Source: Ketobacter sp. MCCC 1A13808 (GTDB lineage: Bacteria; Pseudomonadota; Gammaproteobacteria; Pseudomonadales; Ketobacteraceae). Taken from it: DNA of 64,000 nt. The stretch's first letter is position 1, and every line of letters starts with the position of its first letter. The notes beneath the pieces are model-generated. The model did no database searches, was not told where the DNA came from, and was given only the letters and a program-made list of their open reading frames with translations. A program made the translations under genes and the position numbers. Of this stretch, positions 45,510-54,342 are shown in pieces. The DNA lies in NCBI RefSeq assembly GCF_009746715.1, contig NZ_VRKW01000014.1:32259-96258 (forward strand), read 5' to 3'.

Positions 45510-47546
45510 ATGAATAGCCTATTAGAATCCCAAGTCCTACCGCTCTTCAGCCAAATTCAGCCGGAACAGGTTGAACCCGCCATTAGTCAAATAATTGAAC
45601 GAAATCACCAGCGTATTGCAGAACTGGTCGAGCACGCCGAGCAACACGAAGTCACCCTGCAGAACTTTCTGTTGCCTTTCGAAGAACTGAATGACGATTT
45701 GTCCAAGGCCTGGTCTCCGGTTAGTCATCTGAACAGTGTGATGAATAATGAAGCACTGCGTAACGCCTACAACGCGTGCTTGCCCAAACTATCGGAATAT
45801 TCCACCGTCTTGGGACAGCATCAGGGGCTGTATAAAGCCTACAAAGCGTTAAAAGAATCCCCGCAATTCAATGACATGACGGTGGCGCAAAAAAAGGTGA
45901 TCGATAATGCGCTGCGGGATTTCCATTTGTCGGGCATTGATTTGCCCAAGGACAAGCAAGTCCGCTATGGCGAGATCAGCAAGCGGCTGTCGGAACTGAC
46001 CAGTAAATTTTCCGAAAATGTATTGGACTGTACAAATGCATTCAGTCACCACGTTAAAGACGAAAAAGAGTTGAGCGGGCTGCCGGAAACACAGTTGCAG
46101 GCCGCAAAATTGGCCGCTGAAGCGAAACAAATGGATGGTTATTTATTAACGCTGGATATTCCGGTTTACATTGCCGTAATGACCTATTGCGATAACCGGG
46201 ATCTGCGTAAGACATTTTATGAGGCCTACAACACCAAATCCTCTGAGTGCGGGCCTTTTGCCGGGCAATGGGATAATAATCCGTTAATGGATGAGATTCT
46301 GGCGTTGCGCCATGAATTGGCTGTGCTGTTGGGGTTTAATAATTACGCAGAACGTTCCATCGCCACCAAGATGACCGAGACCACCGATCAGGTGCTGAAC
46401 TTTCTCTACGATCTGTCGGAAAAGGCACTACCGGCCGCGCGAAAAGAAGTTGAAGAACTGCAACAATTCGCTGCATTGCAATTTGAGCACCCGGATCTGC
46501 AAGCCTGGGATGTGGGCTACTTTAGCGAAAAACTAAAACATCAGCGCTATGCTATTTCCCAAGAAGCACTGCGTCCCTGGTTTCCATTGGAAAAAGTCCT
46601 GTCCGGTTTATTTGAAATTGCCACCCGCTTGTTTGGTGTGACGTTTGAAATGGATAGCCGTGTTGATGTGTATCACAACGATGTACGTTTTTATCGCGTG
46701 TATCGTGATGGCGAAGCGATAGCTGGATTTTATCTGGATCTTTATGCCCGTGCCAATAAGCGGGGCGGTGCCTGGATGGATGTCTGCCGTTCACGCCGTC
46801 GTACTGTGGCGGGGGAATTACAAAAACCGATTGCTTATTTAACCTGTAACTTCAATGGTCCGGTGGGAGAAAAACCCGCGTTGTTGACCCACTCCGAAGT
46901 CACCACTTTATTCCACGAATTCGGCCATGGCCTGCACCATATGCTGACTCGGGTAGAGGAAGATGCCGTATCCGGCATTGCCGGGGTTGCCTGGGACGCG
47001 GTTGAATTGCCCAGCCAATTTCTGGAGAACTGGTGTTGGGAAAAAGAAGCCATACCCTTGATGTCCGGCCATTTCGAAAGCGGCGAACCGTTGCCGGATG
47101 AAATGCTGGAAAAAATGCTGGCCGCAAAAAACTTTCAGTCGGCCATGATGATGGTGCGCCAACTGGAATTCTCCATATTCGATTTTCGTATCCACCTTGA
47201 ATATCAACCGGGCATGAATATTCACTCGGTGTTGCAGGCCGTGCGCGAGCGTGTTTCGGTGATCTCGCCACCGGAGTTCAATCGCTTTGAATGCAGCTTC
47301 AGCCACATTTTTGCCGGTGGCTATGCGGCGGGTTATTACAGTTACAAATGGGCCGAAGTGTTGTCTGCCGATGCGTTCTCCCGCTTTGAAGAAGAAGGCA
47401 TTTTTAATTCTGAGATTGGTCGGGATTTTCGCCAGCACATTCTGGAAATGGGCGGATCGGAGGAACCGATGGCATTGTTCAAGCGTTTCCGTGGCCGCGA
47501 ACCGAAAGTGGATGCGCTATTACGACACTCCGGGTTGACTGGCTAA
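45510..47546 (+). CDS. prlC: Oligopeptidase A (M3 family)
   Basis: A 678-residue M3 metallopeptidase. The zinc-binding HEFGHGLHHML lies near residue 470 and the third ligand region is near DAVELPSQFLENWCW. It cleaves short peptides, including signal-peptide remnants, in the cytosol. The DUF2387 protein YheV is encoded 6 bp downstream, an association seen in many gammaproteobacteria. Length is right for the family. Confidence 0.95.
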   Translation: MNSLLESQVLPLFSQIQPEQVEPAISQIIERNHQRIAELVEHAEQHEVTLQNFLLPFEELNDDLSKAWSPVSHLNSVMNNEALRNAYNACLPKLSEYSTVLGQHQGLYKAYKALKESPQFNDMTVAQKKVIDNALRDFHLSGIDLPKDKQVRYGEISKRLSELTSKFSENVLDCTNAFSHHVKDEKELSGLPETQLQAAKLAAEAKQMDGYLLTLDIPVYIAVMTYCDNRDLRKTFYEAYNTKSSECGPFAGQWDNNPLMDEILALRHELAVLLGFNNYAERSIATKMTETTDQVLNFLYDLSEKALPAARKEVEELQQFAALQFEHPDLQAWDVGYFSEKLKHQRYAISQEALRPWFPLEKVLSGLFEIATRLFGVTFEMDSRVDVYHNDVRFYRVYRDGEAIAGFYLDLYARANKRGGAWMDVCRSRRRTVAGELQKPIAYLTCNFNGPVGEKPALLTHSEVTTLFHEFGHGLHHMLTRVEEDAVSGIAGVAWDAVELPSQFLENWCWEKEAIPLMSGHFESGEPLPDEMLEKMLAAKNFQSAMMMVRQLEFSIFDFRIHLEYQPGMNIHSVLQAVRERVSVISPPEFNRFECSFSHIFAGGYAAGYYSYKWAEVLSADAFSRFEEEGIFNSEIGRDFRQHILEMGGSEEPMALFKRFRGREPKVDALLRHSGLTG

Positions 47547-47552
47547 GTGGTA

Positions 47553-47765
47553 ATGCGGAAACAGTTTATCGCGGGGGCCAAGTGCCCCCAATGCAATCTG
47601 CTTGATAAAATCTTCGTTTATCACAAAGACGGCGATGACATTGCGCAATGTAATGCCTGTGGCTATATCAGTGTCAGACCGAAGGAGGTCGAACCCCAGC
47701 CGGAGCCCGTCGATGTCGATGGCGTGGTGAAGATAATGGGTAAGAAGCCGGACAGCAAAGAATAG
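47553..47765 (+). CDS. yheV: YheV family small zinc-ribbon protein (DUF2387)
   Basis: A 70-residue protein with two CxxC pairs (CPQC and CNAC) forming a zinc ribbon, and an acidic, proline-containing tail. The ATG at 47553 gives the usual MRKQFIAGAKCPQC start; a GTG two codons earlier is less likely. It is encoded directly after prlC, as in E. coli and Pseudomonas, and probably cotranscribed. Function is unknown. Confidence 0.9.
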   Translation: MRKQFIAGAKCPQCNLLDKIFVYHKDGDDIAQCNACGYISVRPKEVEPQPEPVDVDGVVKIMGKKPDSKE

Positions 47766-47780
47766 ACAGTCCGAGTGGCG

Positions 47781-48206
47781 CTAGTTCACCCGCCCCACTA
47801 CTTTCACGCCGTCCGTCAGGTCTTTGCTGTCAATGTAGCCGATGGCGTTGTGATTGCTTTGCACTGCGCTCAGGATCGCCTGAGTGTCGCCCATGGTTTG
47901 CGGAGGAGTGGCGCGCCCGGTGAACAGCAGTTTGGCCCAGTAGGCGTTGACCTCGGCCACGCTTTTGTTAACCAGTTTGTTATAAAATTCATTGCGCACC
48001 GCGGATTCCGGCGTCTGATCCAACCGAAGGATCAGGCTGCCATCGGGAAAATGCAGGTTACGCCCCATATACAAATCCACCAGTTCCCGATGGCTGAAAC
48101 TGCTAACCGGATTGTTCGCATTCACCACCACAACGATCTCGGCCCTGGCAATGCCTGCCAGTAGCAACCCGATCAATAATGTGGTGTTTCTTGCAAATTG
48201 TCTCAT
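47781..48206 (-). CDS. Short PstS-like periplasmic substrate-binding protein
   Basis: About 141 residues with a signal peptide (residues 1-22, cut near ARA). The mature part has the phosphate-binding-protein-like features VVVNANNPVSSFSHRELVDLYMGR and AIGYIDSKDL. It is half the size of PstS, covering one lobe. I chose the ATG at 48206, two bases after the porin gene stop; an upstream ATG at 48221 lies inside the porin gene. Coupling to the porin gene is likely. Such short PstS-like proteins are common beside porin or sensor genes in marine gammaproteobacteria, with unproven ligands. Confidence 0.8.
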   Translation of the reverse strand: MRQFARNTTLLIGLLLAGIARAEIVVVVNANNPVSSFSHRELVDLYMGRNLHFPDGSLILRLDQTPESAVRNEFYNKLVNKSVAEVNAYWAKLLFTGRATPPQTMGDTQAILSAVQSNHNAIGYIDSKDLTDGVKVVGRVN

Positions 48207-48208
48207 AT

Positions 48209-49489
48209 TCAAAATATACAATTCAGATTAATGGAAAACGTATTGATCTCTTCATCCTGCGCGGGCAGGGTGCGTACATCCCATAAAGCAGCGGAATTGG
48301 CACCGATCCAGGCGTGATCCCACTGCATTTTCAAAGCTAGATTGTAACCAAGGGCCCAGCGCACGCCGGCCGTCAATGATTTCTGATCAACGCGAACCCC
48401 ATCGTAAGCGGTTTGCGATGCCTGTTGGATGGCAGCCAGTTGTCCGGTCAGTACCGGATTGGTATCAAACACCGGTGCATCCGGAACCAATACCCGGTCA
48501 TCCTGCGATTGCGCGCTGGCCACCATAACATAGGGCGTGAAGTCATTGATCCGATAACCTACGCTCAAATAGCCGTTCAATTGGGAAGAATACAGGTCGA
48601 CCTCGGAATCAAAAAAACTGAGCTCAGTTTGGATTTGCCAGGGATTATTAAAATAGGCTGCGCCGAGCGCGTAATAGCGGATATGGGGGTCGCTGACATA
48701 GAGCCGGTCAATAATGGACGTGGCTTCCGGCCATAACGGGGTTAGCAGCTGCAAATAGCCAGCCAGGGGTTCTGTTCCCAGAAAGTAGTCGCCCTTTTCG
48801 CCGAGTTTATTGTCGGATGCACTGAACCTCAGTTGCCAATGTTCGGATTCCCAGGTGATCGTGGTACCGATAATGTCGTTTAATTCAATATCAACAATAT
48901 TACCCTGCGAAGACGCGTTGGTTTTGCTGCTGCCCGCGAATATTTTTGTGCGCAGTGTGCCTTCCCCTACTAATGTGGACCAGGTCAGATCGGCTCCGTC
49001 ATAACTGTCAAAGGTGCCTAACGTGTAAAATTCGGAAGGAGGCCGGGCCCACAAGTAAGCGAAACCCACGTCGAGGTATTCCGATAACATGAACAAATCA
49101 AAACGAAGTCGCCCGGCCCTTACCGTCCAATCCGGGTTGATACGGTAACGTAAAAATGCCCAGCCTACGCTGTTTTCAAAGCTATCAACGGTGCGGTCTT
49201 TGCCCACCAACTGCACGCCGCCACCAAATTTTTCATTGGCATTGAAGTCAAATTGCAATCCAACCATCGAGTCGGCGGCAAAAGACCAGTCTCCGTCATA
49301 AACCGGTACGCTGATCTGATCACGGTGAAACCCCAGATCTTCATTTCCACTTTTGGTTAAACCCAGGGTTGCAAAGCCGCTAAAATGAAAATGCTCGTTG
49401 CGCAGAGCGGTTTCAGCCAGGCACGCGCTACTGACTGACGTCAATGCCAGTGCCAGTAATAGCGTGCGTAGCCGGTTCTTCGTTTCCAT
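48209..49489 (-). CDS. Outer-membrane porin-like beta-barrel protein
   Basis: About 426 residues. The ATG at 49489 gives a proper signal peptide (residues 1-26, ending near CLAE); a longer frame to 49555 does not. Alternating hydrophobic patterns and aromatic girdle residues run throughout, and the chain ends in NTFSINLNCIF, with the terminal Phe typical of outer-membrane barrels. Motifs such as GWAFLRYRINPDWTVRAGRL resemble porins of phosphate- or alginate-type families. The small PstS-like protein is encoded just downstream, suggesting joint action in anion uptake. No SD of note precedes the start. Confidence 0.82.
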   Translation of the reverse strand: METKNRLRTLLLALALTSVSSACLAETALRNEHFHFSGFATLGLTKSGNEDLGFHRDQISVPVYDGDWSFAADSMVGLQFDFNANEKFGGGVQLVGKDRTVDSFENSVGWAFLRYRINPDWTVRAGRLRFDLFMLSEYLDVGFAYLWARPPSEFYTLGTFDSYDGADLTWSTLVGEGTLRTKIFAGSSKTNASSQGNIVDIELNDIIGTTITWESEHWQLRFSASDNKLGEKGDYFLGTEPLAGYLQLLTPLWPEATSIIDRLYVSDPHIRYYALGAAYFNNPWQIQTELSFFDSEVDLYSSQLNGYLSVGYRINDFTPYVMVASAQSQDDRVLVPDAPVFDTNPVLTGQLAAIQQASQTAYDGVRVDQKSLTAGVRWALGYNLALKMQWDHAWIGANSAALWDVRTLPAQDEEINTFSINLNCIF

Positions 49490-49618
49490 AAGTCTCAGTC
49501 TAGCAGGGGGAACGCTAACATCAACGAAGGTAAAGCTGCTATAACGTAGCAGCACCCTGAGTGGGCGAACGGATTAATTTTGTTTTGTAACACTCGTTAA
49601 CAGAATAGAGGTAAGACC

Positions 49619-50101
49619 ATGTCAATCTATGAAACCCCGACCGCTCAGGTAGAACAGAATGGGCAAAAGTTCGCACGGAAGGGGAACAAAACTCTGGCTG
49701 TACTGATCGGGTTTGCTGTGGACTTTGGTCTCACCATTGTGGGGTCCACCGTTGCTACTTATCTGGTGGCTGCGATGTTGCTCAAACAGGGGGTCGGGGC
49801 GGACCAGTTGGAACAGCAAGTTGCTCTGTATTGGCCCACGGTCATGGGCTCGCCTTTGGGTTACGGGCTGATGGTTTTTGGCACTTTCACGTCGTTTCTG
49901 GGCGCGTACCTGGCCGCCCGTTTTGCCAATGACCGTGAATATGTGATCGCAACCGTGCTCGCGCTGATATCAATCGGCTTTTCATTGGGGATGGCCAGCC
50001 CCTCAGAGGGCGCGATGCATTGGGCGTTAAGTGGCGTGGGTGTGGCGGTTATCTATCTGGGAGCATACACCCACGTACGGGCTAAGCGTGGTGGCGAATA
50101 A
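49619..50101 (+). CDS. Hypothetical four-helix membrane protein, 160 aa
   Basis: No family is recognised. Four membrane helices are predicted (about residues 25-50, 75-95, 105-125, 130-150). The N-terminus is polar (MSIYETPTAQVEQNGQ). AGAGGTAAG precedes the ATG. The pattern of short polar N-terminus with several helices resembles the next gene but one, and both start with a Y-x-x-P-T/A-like motif (YETPTA here, NPYSAPTSD there), which is seen in small predicted inner-membrane proteins. It is an isolated gene between the divergent porin and a 431-bp non-coding stretch. Confidence 0.65.
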   Translation: MSIYETPTAQVEQNGQKFARKGNKTLAVLIGFAVDFGLTIVGSTVATYLVAAMLLKQGVGADQLEQQVALYWPTVMGSPLGYGLMVFGTFTSFLGAYLAARFANDREYVIATVLALISIGFSLGMASPSEGAMHWALSGVGVAVIYLGAYTHVRAKRGGE

Positions 50102-50532
50102 CGAAAAGGGGACGGCACGACAAGGAGCGAGCCTGATGGGATCTATCTTATTGATTTTATTGGAATCATGAAAAAAAACCAAAACCCTCACGAGTTTAGC
50201 GTTGTTTTGATCGCTGGCCACAGCTTGGTTTTTGGGTGTATTTTTTTAAAAAGTAAGACGGGATTTGCAGAAATAAAACTCGCAACCGGAAAAATTGACT
50301 ATAATTTGTACAGGGCAGTACGTGGCTACCTCAACGTAAGTGAGGTGGGCTCACCCATTTAACTAAACGTAACCAAACCAGAGACATCAGTGTAATCGCT
50401 TGTCCGTGCATCGCTTTATGCCATAGACGGGCTAACACTGCTTCACCCAGTGAATACGACCCGACTGTGCTTTTCTCAACTAGCGGTCACGGTGAAGAAT
50501 GTCTTACTTCTATAGGACGCAAGGAGATAGGA
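50102..50532. other. 431-bp stretch without a convincing gene
   Basis: The DNA is AT-rich relative to the flanks. One frame (50168-50362, 64 codons) starts after a weak GGA, but its product has no recognisable features and its composition is poor. Short inverted repeats (for example CCTCA/TGAGG near 50328-50346) lack T-tracts. The promoter of the 50533 gene should be here. Confidence 0.45.
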
Positions 50533-51006
50533 ATGAATAACCCGTATAGCGCACCCACCTCAGACGTTAATGTGATCCCGGAAACCAATGGTCTGCATGT
50601 CTTACCTCGATTTAGTGCGTGGGGCGTCGCCGGTTTAACGATCATTACGTTCGGCATTTATTACATGTATTGGCTTTACTCCAGAACCACGAAGTTGAAT
50701 AACGTTGTGGAAAATAAAGTTCCGATGTGGCTGGTTTACCTTTCGATTGTTTCTTACTTATTTTATATGGCAATGAATATGATTCCGGAAAGCTCCATAG
50801 CGTCACTCACTGTCGTGTTCGGAATTTTAAGCGTGGTGCTTGTCTATATCGTTTCCTACTATTGGTGGCTGTATGCAGTCCGGTCGCGTATTACGGTATT
50901 GGCCAATGACAGTAACTTTAAAATCGGTGGCATCAAAACTTTCTTTTTTCAGCCACTCTATCTGCAATATAAAATTAATCAGTATCACGATCAGCACACT
51001 GAATAA
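50533..51006 (+). CDS. DUF4234-like small membrane protein
   Basis: About 157 residues from the ATG at 50533, which follows AAGGAGATAGGA. The N-terminal 30 residues are polar. Three to four membrane helices follow (about 38-60, 75-95, 100-130), with the DUF4234-like feature ITFGIYYMYWLYSRT. The C-terminal part FFFQPLYLQYKINQYHDQH is amphipathic. It is 67 bp upstream of the M48 peptidase gene and may share its transcript. Function is unknown. Confidence 0.72.
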   Translation: MNNPYSAPTSDVNVIPETNGLHVLPRFSAWGVAGLTIITFGIYYMYWLYSRTTKLNNVVENKVPMWLVYLSIVSYLFYMAMNMIPESSIASLTVVFGILSVVLVYIVSYYWWLYAVRSRITVLANDSNFKIGGIKTFFFQPLYLQYKINQYHDQHTE

Positions 51007-51073
51007 GGGTGTTATCACCGTAGTGTCGTGTGTGGCAATTGCTTTGATTATGAATATCCCAAGAGAAAAATAG

Positions 51074-52930
51074 ATGCCAGAGCTAACGGAAGAACAATTT
51101 ATTGAGTTGGTTAAGCGATCCGAAACGGAAGCGGAACAAAATATAACGAGATATAAGCTAAAGCTCGCTTTGTTTGCAGGGTTGGGTTATTTCGTCATTT
51201 TTTTCCTGGTGACGGCTTTGCTATTTCTGGTTGGTGGAACCATCGGTGTGGCGGTTTTCAGTAGCAGCCTGTTCTTACTACTCATAAAGAAAAAAATAAT
51301 AATTGTAATATTAATTGCCATCTGGACGTTCTTGAAAGCGTTGTGGATAAAGTTCGACACCCCACAGGGGCATGTGTTGGAAAGGGAGAAGTACCCTAAT
51401 TTATTTGAAGAGCTGGATAGCCTTACGACAACGCTGAATGCATTAACAATACATCAGGTTATTATTGAGGATACTCTCAATGCGGCAGTGATCCAGCATC
51501 CCAGATTTGGTTTGTTTGGGGGCAATAAAAATACGCTATTTCTGGGTATACAGCTGCTGCTGGCATTGTCTCCAGCGGAAATGCGTTCGGTTCTGGCGCA
51601 TGAACTGGGTCATTTATCCGGTAACCACAGTCGCTTTTCCGGATGGATTTATCGCGTGAGGCTGAGCTGGTTTCGGATCATGGATGCATTCGAAAACAGT
51701 GATTCTTTCGGTGCTGGATTGATGCGTCGTTTTTTTAATTGGTATGCGCCGAAATTCTCAGCGTATTCTTTTGCGCTTGCACGTACCAATGAATACGAAG
51801 CAGACCAGGTTGCGGCTCGGCTAACTTCAGCGGACACAGCGGCCAAAGCGTTAATCAATGTATATGCACAAGCACCCTATATCGACGGTGAATTCTGGAA
51901 TACGTATTTCAAACAAGCCGATGATAGGCCTTCCCCGCCGATTCCACCATACGAAGGACTTGCTCAGTTTCTCAAGCAAACCCCCATTTCCCGCCAGCGC
52001 TTACTGGAAAATATCAAGCAGGTGATGCAGGAGGAGACACATTATGCCGATACGCATCCGGCGCTAAGGGACCGGGTGGAAGCGATCACACACGACGCGG
52101 TCCTACCGGACACGTTCGACGTTAACGCAGCCGAATCGTGGTTGGGAACGGGTTACCAGGACATCCTTACGCGATTCGACCGTGATTGGATGGCGCGCAA
52201 TGAAGAAAACTGGAAGAACCGTTATGACTACGTTGAAACCGCGAGACGTGTTTTAGCAAAAAATCGGGACGTAGATCCAAACACGTTAAACGACGATGAA
52301 CTGTGGGAACTAAGCCAGTATAAAGATGAGTTTGAGGGGGACGACGCAGCGCTAGCGGTTTATCAGTGTTACCAGCAGCGCCATCCTGATAGCGTGGGGG
52401 CCGCGTATTACATTGGTCGAATCCTTTCTGCAAGGGGAGATGTGTCCGCAATCGAGCACTTGCGTATTGCCCTTAACCATCCGAATACCCTGCAACAAGC
52501 CGGGCAGTGGGGATATCAATTGTTGAGTGAGCAAGGCAATGAAGGGGTTGCAGAGAAATGGTGGCAAGAGGTGCTTCAGGTCAACGAAGGGCAACGGATC
52601 TCTGCACAACAACGGGAATCCATTTGTTTATCGGATACCCTAAGGACACCGGATATTGACGACAGCCTATTGCAAAGTACGGTTGATCTGCTTAAAGCGC
52701 ACCGCAATGCCGGTGCTTGCTGGTTAGCCCAAAAGGAGATTCAGGACGACGGCGCTCCCGTTTACATTATCGCCTTTCGCCCGCGTGGATTTTATTGGAG
52801 TTTTAATAAAGCCCAGGCTGCTGTTGCAGAAGCCTTGACGGTGGATGCGGATGTCTTTGTGGTTTGCCTTTGGGGAGATAACAGCAAGCTTGCCAAAAAA
52901 GTAAAAAAGGCGGGGATCAAGATCGTTTAA
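51074..52930 (+). CDS. M48 family membrane metallopeptidase with C-terminal repeats
   Basis: A 618-residue protein. Two N-terminal membrane segments (about residues 30-55 and 60-90) precede an M48 peptidase domain. The zinc motif HELGH is at residues 176-180, and the third ligand is probably Glu240 in NEYEADQ. After the peptidase domain (to about 340) comes a helical region with TPR-like character (about 400-520) and a small C-terminal alpha/beta domain (545-618). M48 enzymes degrade misfolded membrane proteins or act in CAAX-type processing. The leading DUF4234-like protein may be a partner. The composition is more AT-rich than the neighbours. Confidence 0.83.
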   Translation: MPELTEEQFIELVKRSETEAEQNITRYKLKLALFAGLGYFVIFFLVTALLFLVGGTIGVAVFSSSLFLLLIKKKIIIVILIAIWTFLKALWIKFDTPQGHVLEREKYPNLFEELDSLTTTLNALTIHQVIIEDTLNAAVIQHPRFGLFGGNKNTLFLGIQLLLALSPAEMRSVLAHELGHLSGNHSRFSGWIYRVRLSWFRIMDAFENSDSFGAGLMRRFFNWYAPKFSAYSFALARTNEYEADQVAARLTSADTAAKALINVYAQAPYIDGEFWNTYFKQADDRPSPPIPPYEGLAQFLKQTPISRQRLLENIKQVMQEETHYADTHPALRDRVEAITHDAVLPDTFDVNAAESWLGTGYQDILTRFDRDWMARNEENWKNRYDYVETARRVLAKNRDVDPNTLNDDELWELSQYKDEFEGDDAALAVYQCYQQRHPDSVGAAYYIGRILSARGDVSAIEHLRIALNHPNTLQQAGQWGYQLLSEQGNEGVAEKWWQEVLQVNEGQRISAQQRESICLSDTLRTPDIDDSLLQSTVDLLKAHRNAGACWLAQKEIQDDGAPVYIIAFRPRGFYWSFNKAQAAVAEALTVDADVFVVCLWGDNSKLAKKVKKAGIKIV

Positions 52931-53040
52931 TCCTGTAAACCCGGGTCTTGTCGCTGGCCATATTGAACATAATTAAACATACTCTGTCGGATTAGGGCTT
53001 CGTGTCCTTTTCCGGGATAACGAAAGACAAAGGGTATGGG

Positions 53041-54342
53041 ATGAATTTCAATATTTCAGCAGATCATTTCAGGTTCTTATTGAATCGGTTTCGCGAGCGG
53101 CTGTGGGTAAAGCCGTTGGCGGTGTGCTTGATATCGATCGGCGTGGTTTTTGTAGCCAAACTTGCCGATGGCACGGGCATGAAGGAATGGGTGCCGGATA
53201 TTACCCAGGGATCGGTTGAAACCTTATTGTCTATTATGGCTGCGAGTATGATGGTCATCGCCACGTTCTCGGTGGCTTCCATGGTCTCCGCGTATGCCTC
53301 TGCCAGCAGCACAGCCACGCCGCGTTCTTTTGCGGTAGTGATCTCAGACGACGCCTCCCAGAATGCCCTGTCTACGTTTGTGGGTGCTTTTATCTTCAGC
53401 ATTGTGGGGATTACGGCGGTCAAGAATAATTATTTTGGCCCGGCGGCGATGTTTATTCTTTTCGGTATGACCAACTTTGTGTTCATGCTCGTGATCGTTA
53501 CGTTTGTGCGGTGGGTAGACAGTATCGCCCGCCTGGGGCGGATGGGATCGACCATCAATAAAGTCGAAAAAGCGACAACGTCCGCATTGAAGCGACGTCG
53601 TGACACGCCAGCATTGTGTGGGGTGCCTTATATCGAATCGGAACAACAGGGTGAAAAAGGCATGGCTGTTTTTTCAGATCGTGTCGGGTATGTGCAGCAT
53701 ATTGATATGGCAACGATACAGCAATACGCAGAGGATGCCGGGTTGCGCGTGATTGTGGCGGCGCTACCGGGCACATTCGCAGCGCCCGGTCGGGCGTTGG
53801 CTTATGTTCGTGTGGAATCCGAAAGCAATCAGGAGCAGAGCCAGGATCACGGTCAGTCCATTGCTGAATCGTTTCAGATCGGTTCCGATCGGCTTTTTGA
53901 CGACGATCCGCGCTTCGGTTTGGTGGTGTTGTCGGAAATTGCCGGCCGTGCTTTATCTCCGGGGGTGAATGATCCCGGCACCGCAATCAATATTCTGGGC
54001 ACCATGGTGAGGCTTTTCGATTTGTGGAGCCAGCCTTCCTCAGAGGACGACGACAATAAAAACAAAACACCGGAGTACGATCGCGTTGAGGTTCCCGCCA
54101 TCTCGATGCGGGATATGTTTGACGATGCGTTTACTGTGATATCACGGGATGGTGCGGGCATTGTAGAAGTGGCGATCTGGTTGCAGAAAGCGTTGCATTC
54201 CCTGTCGTTGAAGGACGATCCGGAAATGCAGGATGCGGCCCGATTTTATGGAGCGCTGGCACTGAAACGCGCGCGCTTGGCATTGGCGTTGCCGGAAGAC
54301 CTGGAGGCGGTATCAAAGGTGGCAGAGTATGCAAAGTCCTAG
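53041..54342 (+). CDS. DUF2254 membrane protein
   Basis: About 433 residues from the ATG at 53041, after AAAGGG. Four membrane helices are predicted (about residues 17-37, 55-85, 105-125, 130-150), and the family region LLSIMAASMMVIATFSVASMV is clear. The C-terminal cytosolic part includes the conserved ALSPGVNDPGTAINIL segment. DUF2254 proteins are of unknown function. An acidic, low-complexity insert lies near residue 345. The stop overlaps the convergent FMN-protein gene by 4 bp. Confidence 0.85.
   Translation: MNFNISADHFRFLLNRFRERLWVKPLAVCLISIGVVFVAKLADGTGMKEWVPDITQGSVETLLSIMAASMMVIATFSVASMVSAYASASSTATPRSFAVVISDDASQNALSTFVGAFIFSIVGITAVKNNYFGPAAMFILFGMTNFVFMLVIVTFVRWVDSIARLGRMGSTINKVEKATTSALKRRRDTPALCGVPYIESEQQGEKGMAVFSDRVGYVQHIDMATIQQYAEDAGLRVIVAALPGTFAAPGRALAYVRVESESNQEQSQDHGQSIAESFQIGSDRLFDDDPRFGLVVLSEIAGRALSPGVNDPGTAINILGTMVRLFDLWSQPSSEDDDNKNKTPEYDRVEVPAISMRDMFDDAFTVISRDGAGIVEVAIWLQKALHSLSLKDDPEMQDAARFYGALALKRARLALALPEDLEAVSKVAEYAKS

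Noticed and set aside
50168..50362. A 64-codon frame in the 49.6-51 kb gap
   Set aside because: Weak ribosome binding site, no recognisable feature, and composition like non-coding DNA. It is kept only as a note in the intergenic entry.
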